Positions 45,601 to 54,625 of a stretch of DNA of 64,000 nt are shown piece after piece. The translations under genes and the position numbers were made by a program. Numbering within the stretch: the stretch's first letter is position 1; each line of letters opens with the position of its first letter. Under the pieces are notes generated by a model that did not search any database, was not told the DNA's origin, and saw only the letters and a list, made by a program, of their open reading frames with translations. Source of the DNA: Klebsormidium nitens (lineage: Eukaryota; Streptophyta; Klebsormidiophyceae; Klebsormidiales; Klebsormidiaceae); assembly GCA_000708835.1 (NCBI GenBank), contig DF237060.1:62001-126000 (forward strand), written 5' to 3'.

Positions 45601-47254
45601 CACATTCTACGCAAAAAAAGTCCGGCGAACATCAGATACGAATCTCGTAGGCCGGCCAAGCAGAAAAAGTGGGACTACTTTCTGCTCATGCTGAGAGAGG
45701 ACGAATGAGGAGAGTATAGGGTTAAGCAGCGGAAGAACAGGAGGGGAGAGAAAAGAGCAGCAGCATCTGCAACATTTAGATACCCGGAAGCTCCATTGGC
45801 GAACAATAGGCCAAATAATAGCCCAGAGCAGTGACTAAACACAATCAGTCCAAGAGGTCGCCTGCCCTCCCCTGATATATATAACACCACAGCAATGAGA
45901 CATCTGTGTTGCGACGTGGCTGCAAACGAACCAACAAATCTGTGGCCGCCGCTGACATTAGCAGTACTCTAACTTCCTAAAGCTCAAATAGAGTTTGCAC
46001 GCTGTCAAAGCCTGATATCCAGTGTTCATAAAAGGATGTGGGGCCCCAAGATTGAGCGGACTTTGGGGAAGCTTGCCAGAACGTTCCAAATGTCAACCCA
46101 CTGCCAGCCGCCTTCGCCGGGCGTCCTGTACGGCACCCTCGGAGTGCCAATCGGCATCATAGTGACGGGACCTTTTCTGCTGCCTCCGCTTCGAGCGCTG
46201 CACAGAAGGTGGACAAAGAAAGATTGAGCTGACTTTTGTTGAAGACTAAGTTTGCTTGATCGAGTTGGTCGGAGAAAAGTACGGCCTGCTAAAAGCGGCG
46301 AGTCAGAAATCTAAGAAGCAGAGCCCGAGATCAACTGGGCCACCACCACCATCAACCAAAGATACATGAAGCTGCTGACTGCAAGTCTCAGCTGCGCATC
46401 GATGCCCACTCACCTTGCATGGACGGCAGTCTGCACAGTCTGGTGCAGCTTGCCGTTCAAGTCTTCGCAGGGGCGCCCAACCACACCTGCTCAGAGGACA
46501 GTAGTCAGACTATCCGTACACATATCAAGAACCATAACAAATGGCAATAACTGGAGTACAGTGACAAAGATGCCTACTACTAAGGCCCACTGTTTGTTCT
46601 GGTCTTGTGTACTTCAAGGTGGGTGTCGAAAAGGGGCGTCGTAACGGGGAACCACCTAAGACTGCCCTCTCACTACGCCAGGGGATGCAGGTTCAGGCAC
46701 AGCAGTTTCACACAACATGGCAGGGGGAGCCAATATGGGGCTGCTGACGCTGAGATTCAAACCCACCTGCTGCAGAGCTGCGCAATCCTGCAAATCCAGG
46801 CACCACCAAAGCGCTCGCAGATGGCCGCCTCCTGTAACAAATGAATCGCAGGTGCAAATGGTCACCATTTTGCTCAACTTTTTCACCCCCTGCCTCGGCC
46901 GCAGGTAAATGTTTGAACTCCTCCAGGATACAGGACCAGGACAATCAAGCACCTCTCACTACCAACATGAGAAGTACCTCAACCGGAGGTAAACTCCGGT
47001 TTCTGTTTGAACCTGAAAAGTTGAGCATCGCCTCGAACTCCTTCTCCGGCTGCCAAAACAACCATCAGTCCCAGCGAGAGGTGCACATGCAAAGCGCGGT
47101 TCCTGCCCTGCGTTGGAAAGGCGCACCTTGCTCGCTGGTGCGTGGCTGAGCACTCCGCAACGGGCCTGCGCATCTCGCAAGCGTCTCCCGAGAGCACCCG
47201 CGCTGTTCCCACCACCTTCGCGCACCGGAGCATTCCAAGCGAGCTCGCCGCCAT
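42637..47254 (-). CDS. CLPR2: ClpR2-like subunit of the plastid Clp protease
   Basis: Minus-strand exons: exon 1 from the ATG at 47254 (donor uncertain), then 47049-47013, 46486-46414, 46197-46077, 44069-43818, 43142-42978 and 42750-42637. Exons 2-7 give 253 residues with consistent phases. [12 protein letters not shown] followed by [10 protein letters not shown] is typical of plant ClpR2, as are [49 protein letters not shown] and [17 protein letters not shown]. Exon 1 looks like a transit peptide ([20 protein letters not shown]); for correct phase its donor must end at a codon boundary, e.g. before GTT or GTG at about 47159-47216. ClpR subunits are normally non-catalytic ring members. Here Ser replaces the usual Asn in [10 protein letters not shown] and His is present in IMLHQP, while the acid position reads SRVKY. 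The intron 44070-46076 has a GC donor (CTG|GCAAGC). Confidence 0.9.
44140..45095 (-). repeat. Ladder of seven relic copies of the ClpR2 exon 5 acceptor edge
   Basis: Upstream of the functional edge (exon base 44069) the acceptor plus the first 45-60 exon bases recur, with edges at 44208, 44339, 44493, 44642, 44798, 44945 and about 45086. Steps are 131-156 bases, mean 145. Encoded versions include [30 protein letters not shown] and [15 protein letters not shown]. The two farthest copies are the most decayed. Some still end in a usable CAG acceptor. Confidence 0.85.
45096..46076 (-). other. Remainder of the ClpR2 GC-AG intron
   Basis: This is the 5' part of the long intron, ending at the GC donor at 46076. 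It includes an almost perfect 20-base tandem duplication at 45213-45252. Short frames at 45222-45518 and 45675-45890 are not supported as exons. Confidence 0.5.
45213..45252 (+). repeat. 20-bp tandem duplication
   Basis: TTACGCTGTTCACAGGAAAC at 45213-45232 is followed directly by a copy with one mismatch at 45233-45252, inside the ClpR2 intron. Confidence 0.85.
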
Positions 47255-48017
47255 TCTCCCCTTCCTGTTGTGGTGATAAAAGTTCTGTATGAACCCCGCG
47301 ACCGGATTAATCGAGAATGCAGAGCCTAGACTCTAGAGATGCTGAAAGTGTGACTGTTACAGTCACTGTGACAGCGTCCAACACCTGCCCTCTTCAGGGT
47401 TCGAGTTCAATGACATTAGCCACCCATCAAAAGCAGAGGCAAAGCGAACACCAAGTTATATTCGCTTAACCTAGGTTCGAGAAGGTTTTCCCTCCTACAA
47501 CCGCTAGAACGGTTAAGTTTGCCGCTATATAACGTAATCCAGCCTCACACCCTCTATAGGGTAGGTTAGTGTCATCGGTTACGCGTGCGGTTACATACCC
47601 CAGCTAAGCTTAACCACGTCTGCAGGATCACATGTAGATACATCTAAACAAGCTTGTTCTCACTTTGCTTTAGTTCTGGCTTTGGCAGGTTTGAAGCGCC
47701 CCATGTTGCCTTTGAAAGCATCCTTTCAATCTTTCAAAGTTGCGCAGAAGATCAATCTATGTAGTTCATCGTCCACGCAGCCTCGGTGCACAAAAGCCGA
47801 TTGGAGACATTTCTAAGCCGGATTGAATCACCGGTTGACTCCTTTGAGTTGCTGAGTAATCAGCAAGTTAGACAACTTTCAACAGGAGCAATTGCTGGAG
47901 CTCCACGTTGATCACAGCCCAGAGTTTCAAGCTGAAAAGAGTTAGAGGGAGGGGAAGTGCAAAAGGAAAGCTGCATTGAAAGCCCGGGCAGGATTGCGAT
48001 TCCTTGATCCCGCAAAG
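47255..48017. promoter_or_regulatory. Shared 763-bp region between ClpR2 and VPS26 starts
   Basis: Divergent promoter region. It contains GTGACTG..CAGTCAC-type inverted strings near 47350. It should include the 5' leaders of both genes. A GGTTCGAG string near 47398 is not part of a tRNA. Confidence 0.5.
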
Positions 48018-51000
48018 ATGGTGAGCTTTCTTGGTTCTTCTCGCCAGATGCTACACCAGCTCTTCTTAGCTGTAATGAGGTTCTTATCTTTAGCTGTAAT
48101 GAGGTTCTTATCTGATTGCGTTCAGCCTTGTTTCCTACTCATTTGAGAATCCTCTTGGGGGCTTTGCTTACAGTTTGACAATCCTCTCATCAATTTCGCT
48201 GGCTTGACATGGGCAGCCTTGACATATTGGTCTTTTTGGGACTCAATCTTTGACACATGATAGTAGTCAAGACAAATCCTGGAGGCCAGGAAGTCTGACC
48301 AGCAAAGGCACCCTAATGCTCAATCAGAGCTCGAGTGGTGATACAGAAGGTTGCTTAGCACACGAAAGACAGAGAATGGCCGGTACGCTTTGTGAGCCTA
48401 GTCGTCTGCACTGGCGATGGACTCAAATGCACCACTCAGGCTTTTGACATCGGAGATCCTCAATGTCATCTCAATCACGTTCCCGAAGCCTGGATCAACT
48501 CATTTTAAATCAGATGACTCCTTGACTAACCGGTGTCTACAACCTCTTCCAGAACTACCTGATCGGCCTTGCTGGGCCCCCCTGCACTGTGAATATAACG
48601 TTTGCGGACGGGGACACGCGGAAGACTACCACCGTGAAGAAGGAGAACGGCACCACCGAGCTGGTGGCGCTCTTTTCAGGGCAGGAGACGGTCGCCGGCG
48701 AGGTAAGCTGCTCTTTAAGAACTTCTTAGTCTTTCTTTGATAAATACCCAGAACAGGTTAATTTGTTTTACTGGAGTTTTCACGGTTTCAGAAGCAGGTG
48801 CAGTGGGCTTCGATCGCAGCGTTGGAGCATTTGGCTGAAAAGTCAAATTAGCACTTGGGTCGACACTTCTGTAGTGAGGCACCTTACTCATCTATTGGTG
48901 TTTTCGATGGGCACTTTGCAGACTATGGTGATTGTTGCTTTGCAATTGTCTTCTTACACTTGGGCTTGAAGAAGCATGAGTTGTTTGGCAGTGACAAGTT
49001 TGCTTGCCAAACCATTGGCCGCAGAGTTCAAAGTATTTCACAAGCTGCATAAAACCGTCCGCCAATCTGAGCTTGCAGCACTGGCACGGTCGGGCCAAGC
49101 TGGGGCAACATTCTCGTAAACTAGATCCCGATAGGAAGAGTTACTACATAAAGTCTCCGAAGCAACCATAATGGGCTCATCCTTGCAACAGAAGGTGTCG
49201 TCCAGGAATGTGACTTTGTACGCCTCACCATTGCCTCGCAGTTGCCCCGCCTTTTGCCTTTAAACAAAGAGACTGGGCCCTTTTGGAATCTGTGCTGTAA
49301 GGACGTGGCCAACATGAATGAGCTGAATGAGCTGCTGTGCCAAACAGCCATCTATTTCACCTCCATTTTCCACTGACAATCTCAGCTGTGGCTTTTGTCA
49401 AAAAATGAGTCTCCGCATGGAAGGAGAGTCGAGCACATGCGGCTACCAATGAGCGCTCGAGGTCGACTCGAGTCTCTTCAAAGCCAGTTCCTGCTACCTT
49501 TTTGGTCCTATTCTCGAGATGCAGCTCGACCTTGATCGAGGAAAAGAAGGGCACTCGAATCGAGGTTGAACTTGGGAAAACTGAGTTCCTTATGCGTTCC
49601 ACGACACAGATCCTCTGATGAATCGCGATTGAACCCTAAAACCCTAAAACCCTAAACCCTAAAACCCTAAAAGTCAACCCCCTGCCTGGGAACGAAATCA
49701 AGCACCCGGGTAATAAGATCTAGCTGTCGGGATCTGAACCGAGAATGCACTCCTTTCCCTACTCAGGAGCAAAAGCTCCTACCCGGGGATCCGGGATCTC
49801 ACCCCCGTTTCGGCCTCATGCAAACCAACCCGGTGCCCTGCAGGAAGGTCGAGCACACGGGCATCAAAGATTGAGCTGCTGGGAGTGATCAGGCTCTACT
49901 TATCGCAGTCATCACAGAACCATGTGTTCCCATCCTCGAGTGTAGATATTTCCTGCCTGGCGGATCCGGGATCTCACGCCTGTTTCGCCCCCCGGCTTTT
50001 TAGGTGCAAATTGACCCCCTCCCCGGCAAGAAGGTCGAGCACACGGGCATTATTATCGAGCTTCTGAACCAGATCAAGCTCTTACTTCAGACCATATCTT
50101 AGGTACATTGCTCCTCCTCCGAGCTACCGGGTTCTAATCGTTCCCCCCCTCCCAATCTCCAGGTGCAAATCGACCCCCTGCCCGGAAAGAAGGTGGAGCA
50201 CACGGGCATCAAGATCGAGCTGCTGGGCCAGATCGAGCTCTACTTCGACCGCGGCAACTTTTACGACTTCACGTCGCTCGTGCGCGAGCTCGACGTGCCG
50301 GGCGAGATCAAGGACCGCAAGACGTTCGGCTTCGAGTTCTCCAACGTCGAGATGCAGTACGAATCGTACAACGGGGTCAACGTGCGCCTGCGGTATATCC
50401 TCAAGGTCACGATCAGCCGGAGCTACGCGGCCAACATCGTCAAGGAGAAGGACTTTTGGGTGAGGCGCGCGTTCTCGGAAAATGCGTTTTGTCAGTCATT
50501 CCTGCGCTTTGTAGATCAATTGGGTTCATATATCCCGGCGCATGCAGATGAGAAGGAATTTCGGGATGAGGGCGCGCTTGCTCGCCTTCCACTGCCATGT
50601 ATCGTTTGAAAATTATATTTGTTAACTGGCTATCTATTTCTTTCTTTTTTCTTTTTTTGAGAGTACGAGGTAGTTTTCTGTACGTAGTGATTGTGAAGCC
50701 GTCTGATGTGGAGAGCATGAACACGCCAAAGATATGTCTATAGAAGGATTAGCCAAGGGGAAGAAGATCGTGAGAAAGCGTGCGATACGCTACTGCGCTT
50801 TCTGGAAACGTGGCCTGAATTGAGAGAATTGTGCGCACGTGCGCACAAGGCTATTGCTCTGGGAGCTTGCGTACGGAAGTGATCGGGTCAGTCGTTGAGG
50901 TGACAAATTCTCACTCTTTGGTTTCAATACTCAATAAGAAGGACTTTGGGGTGAGGGGCTCGTAAGCAGCTCGTCGCCTGAGGTGATTTTCGTGACATAT

Positions 51001-53461
51001 GATGTTGCACCTGTTCAAGCCTGCCCGAGTCAGTACTGCGAAGAGGTACATCGTGCGTTGCATGGCGTCGGTGCTTCGAGGTTCCCGTTTTTCTTCTTCG
51101 AAGCAAGCAATCCGTATCATGCTTCAGGGAAATGCCACGCAAGGGCATTGACAGACAACCGTGCATAATATTTGGCTTGACTTCTCTTTTAGGTGCGCAA
51201 CATGTCGCCGCCGCCCGAGATCAACAACAGCATCAAAATGGAGGTCGGGATCGAGGACTGCCTGCACATCGAGTTTGAGTACAGCAAAGCCAAGTGAGCG
51301 CTCCCGAACGCCTTCTTAATCCCAAGTGGAGGCCTCCAAACGTCGATGTTGCTTTCAGCAAAATTGAGTCAATCCTCGAATGTTCATGGATAATACGGCA
51401 TACTGAGTTTGAGTACAGCATAACCAAGTGAGCGCTCCCAAGTGGTCTCTCTTCTAAGTCTCTAAATCCATCTGGAGAGTCTTCAAACGTTTCTGTAATA
51501 GGCAACAAACCTAAAGGCTTTCGAATGTTCGTTAAATAACACCGCAGCCTGGCTGTGGTCGCACATCAGGGGCTGTGAGTGTGTCAAACCCAGCGCGCAT
51601 TTGAAAGGTTGGACGCCCCCTTCTCTCTCATCATCGAAGTGATGTGGGGCATCCAGCATGCAGCAGATTGGATAGTGCCACTTATTTGAAGCTTTGATAG
51701 CTTATTGAACCAAAGTCAAACCCAGACGCAGCGAACCCCAAACTTGAAAACTCCAGAGCCGAACCGAGCGGAAGTCAGAACCCAACAGCTCATTCTGCGG
51801 ATAGATCACCTAAACGACGTGATAGGGGAGCAATTTGTTTCCTTGCTGGTGCGAATGGAAGTAGACTCAAATCGTTCAAACGCGAATCCAACCGCAGACG
51901 ACGAATCTGACCACACCTACCTCAACCCTACCACTTGCGCCTGCACATGTATCACCTGGAGGCTGTGATTGTGCGCATAAGCTGTTTCTTGCTGGTATGT
52001 GACAGAGATTTTACGTTACATTTGGGGGGGGGACAACGCATAACGCCTTCACAATCTGGATTCATATGAAATTTAACCCTTACTCTCGCGTAGTACCACC
52101 TGAACGACGTGATTGTCGGCAAAATCTAATTCTTGCTGGCACGTGATACGTTTTAAGCTATCGTGGAAGTGTATGCAAATCGCTTTCAACTGCAACGCAA
52201 CCTTATGTCGATTTCAAACCTTACTCCCCTGCAAGTACCACCTGAAGGACGTGATCGTGGGCAAAATCTACTTCTTGCTGGTGCGGATAAAGACCATTCC
52301 AGGAATCATCTTAACGCGAACGAGGAACCATCTCAACACGAACCCGACCGCAAATCGCTATTCCGACTGTAATCTAGTTTAATCGTAGTTCTTACTCTCG
52401 TGCAGGTACCACCTGAAGGACGTGATCGTGGGCAAAATTTACTTCTTGCTGGTGCGAATAAAGATCAAGCACATGGAGCTCGAGATCCGGCGGCGAGAGT
52501 CCACCGGCTCAGGGCCCAACACGTACAACGAGAGCGAGACGCTCGCCAAGTACGAGATCATGGACGGCGCGCCCGTCAGAGGTGGGCGCTTATGGGAGTA
52601 AACGTCCGCAGCGGAGTCGAAGAGTTTATATCAGAGATGTTTTTTAAGTCGGTTTGCTGATTACTCCGACTGGTGGCGCAAATCTGGCTCGCACGAAGTC
52701 AAAGGTGGAGTGGTACTGAAAGGGGTACTCGTTCATATTGGTTCTTCCTTTCAAAGTATATCAAAGTCCCCGATCGGAAAGCGGAGCGCTCACCGGGTGC
52801 GGCCTGCTGCCATTATGATTGAAAGTGTTGTCGCTGTGTCACTCAAAATGACCGCTTCAAAGGATTTTCGATGAGAAAGCGACAGGGTCATGTGGATACG
52901 AGCTCACTGGACACCTGTGCTCGTGTCGATACCGGTTGCTGATCGGGAGTAATGAAATTCTGTGGCAGATGATGCTTCTAAATATGTTTTGGTCAAAAGA
53001 ATTGGCGCGGGTGACACGCACTTCAGCTCTGCTTTTAAGGTGTCGAAGCCATCATTGGCCTCCAACTTCTGATGGAGAGGTTACATCCCATCCGGTGGGC
53101 GCACACATGGCAATTTCGCAGATTGATTTGAGCTGACGTGGCCGTCAACCGGGCTGTGCCTTGTATTCGACGTCTGATGGAGACTTCACGTTTCGATCGA
53201 GGACAGATGGGTCATGTAGCTTGGCGATCTGCGCTGACGAACCGTCGTCCGAACTTTTGTCGAAACCAATTGAAAGGTTCTGTTTGTGCAGGCGAGTCCA
53301 TCCCCATCCGATTGTTCCTCAGCCCCTACGACCTCACGCCCACGTACCGCAACATCAACAACAAGTTCAGCGTCAAATACTACATCAACCTAGTTCTCGT
53401 GGACGAGGAGGAGCGACGGTACTTCAAGCAGCAGGAGATCACGATGCTCCGGTTAGAATGA
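48018..53461 (+). CDS. VPS26: Retromer core subunit VPS26
   Basis: Exons 48018-48020, 48553-48702, 50163-50459, 51193-51293, 52406-52581 and 53292-53461 total 897 bases (298 residues; plant VPS26 is about 300) with all phases agreeing. VPS26 is an arrestin-fold protein that binds VPS35 in the retromer, which recycles cargo from endosomes. Family signatures run in order: NYLIGLAGPPCTVNITFADG, GQIELYFDRGNFYDFTSLV, RELDVPGEI, YNGVNVRLRYILKVT, SPPPEINNSIKMEVGIEDCL, YHLKDVIVGKIYFLLVRIK, LEIRRRESTGSGPNTYNE and FSVKYYINLVLVDEEERRYF. The first coding exon is only the start codon, ATG|GTGAGC. It is joined over a 532-base intron to NYLIG, matching MNYLLG of plant orthologs. Introns 2, 4 and one flank of exon 4 carry relic exon edges. 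Confidence 0.95.
48066..48113 (+). repeat. Perfect 24-bp tandem duplication in VPS26 intron 1
   Basis: Units 48066-48089 and 48090-48113 are identical and adjacent. Confidence 0.9.
49632..49672. repeat. Interstitial telomere-like tract
   Basis: Five head-to-tail units read CCCTAAAA x2, CCCTAAA, CCCTAAAA x2, in VPS26 intron 2. CCCTAAAA is the Chlamydomonas-type and CCCTAAA the Arabidopsis-type plant telomere repeat. The tract ends within a base or two of where the oldest VPS26 exon 3 relic begins. Confidence 0.9.
49664..50095 (+). repeat. Ladder of three relic copies of the VPS26 exon 3 acceptor edge
   Basis: Copies of the exon 3 start begin near 49664, 49818 and 50004; the functional edge is 50163. 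The nearest copy keeps the acceptor and GTGCAAATTGACCCCCTCCC, and the coding match extends about 80 bases (KKVEHTG region). The middle one keeps GTCGAGCACACGGGCATCAA. The farthest is weak and contains stops. Intron sequence just upstream (ATCCGGGATCTCAC) is repeated too, so each unit spans intron end plus exon start. Steps are about 153-187 bases. Confidence 0.85.
51385..51530 (+). repeat. Relic copy of the VPS26 exon 4 donor edge
   Basis: GAGTTTGAGTACAGCATAAC followed by CAAGTGAGCGCTCCC (about 51407-51441) repeats the end of exon 4 and its donor (51270-51307) 133 bases downstream. Diverged intron sequence follows in both copies (CCTCCAAACG / CTTCAAACG). It is the mirror case of the acceptor ladders: a donor edge copied downstream. 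Confidence 0.8.
51800..52310 (+). repeat. Ladder of about four relic copies of the VPS26 exon 5 acceptor edge
   Basis: Functional edge 52406. Relic edges are near 52235 (best: TACCACCTGAAGGACGTGAT through CTTCTTGCTGGTGCGGATAA), 52093, about 51944 (weak) and about 51803. Steps are about 140-170 bases. The relics encode recognisable YHLKDVIVGKIYFLLVRIK variants. Several lack a clean acceptor. Confidence 0.8.
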
Positions 53462-54625
53462 CAGGACAATTTCGCTGAGTAGCGTTGCTTTTCTGCATGG
53501 AACGTTGTGTGGGTTCAGAGTGTACAGAATAAAGTGCAGGGTGACACAAACGACTCAGCAATACTCGTGGTCGCAACTTCGGTTTGAAGCTTCACTTGTG
53601 TCGGCTCGGATATGATGCATGATGCATCCGAACATAGGCGCAAGAAGTATAAGCGTGTCATGTCGCACACTGATATATGGCACATATCAGTGTATCATAT
53701 ATGGCACGCAATCGTATTTGTGGCTGGGCCGCCTTCTAGACGGCATGGATTACCAACCTAAAATCGCGATGCATGACCGACTTATAGTACGTAGCTAGGT
53801 ACGTCATGCAATAAACCTAGCCTAGCTACGTATACCTTTATGCCAATATGTCATGGCGGCAGGCGCGGCCGCCAACATATACGCCGTGCCGGTGCAATAC
53901 ACAAGCTGTCTGTGCTTAACATACTGCAACATGGCGCCACTGCATTGCAGCGCACGACAGATCATACATATTGCTAAGTTTATAATTAACCCGATACAAT
54001 CATTGACTGCACAAGCGCACCAGTGCACGTCCACCCTTGCGCTCCAAGTGTTCATATGCTGTATGGAATGACCATGCAGATCTTCAGAACTTGTTACATT
54101 TCGTGATATGTCAATGGTATGCGAACAAACAAGCTGAGCCGAGAGCAATCCTAGCGCTGCAAGGTCTACACTGCCCGGGTATCACGCTTTGCGCTCAAGC
54201 TTACTGCTGGCCTACTGTTGCGCTCAAGCCTTTATGCCATTGGTAGCAGGTGCGCTATGTTGCTGCTCGTAATCTTTTCTAGGAGAAGGGCGACGCGCTG
54301 CAAAGCGACATTCCTACCTTATCTAGGACTATCTTTAAGGGGCCAACAAAGCAAGCAACTCCTGAAACAAGACCTCAGCTCGTGTCTCGCAGGATGGCTT
54401 TAGGAACTACTGTAGTCAATTGTCCATTTCCAACTTTTTGACGTTCTCACAGTCCTCACAGAAGTCGAGCTCCAGTAAAACAAACGTCTGCCCACCATAT
54501 CACCATGCACCGTCAAAGTAAGCAACACCAACACTGAACCGGAAGCGACTCGCTCCTTAAACGCAAGAACAGTTCACCAAAACGACACGCACTTCTCAAC
54601 TTGGTTACGTGCATCTAGAGCAGGC
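53462..54625. other. Convergent intergenic region VPS26 / coiled-coil gene
   Basis: It starts with the VPS26 3' flank (AATAAA at about 53528). A hairpin with arms CACTGATAT/ATATCAGTG lies at 53669-53692, followed by a partial direct copy (TCATATATGGCAC) at 53695-53707. A 12-bp inverted repeat (TACGTAGCTAGG) has arms at 53788-53799 and 53821-53832. No gene is seen. Confidence 0.5.

Noticed and set aside
46656-46952. Overlapping frames on both strands in the ClpR2 5' region
   Set aside because: Neither fits the phase needed between exons at 47049-47013 and 46486-46414; treated as intron.
47391-47405. GGTTCGAG string resembling a tRNA T-loop
   Set aside because: No acceptor stem, D-arm or anticodon arm can be placed around it.
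42637-53461. Interpretation of the exon relics as processed-pseudogene or transposon insertions
   Set aside because: Each copy includes intron sequence next to the splice site, is in the same orientation, is confined to the intron beside its own exon and lacks a poly(A) tail or target-site duplication. Local tandem duplication fits better.
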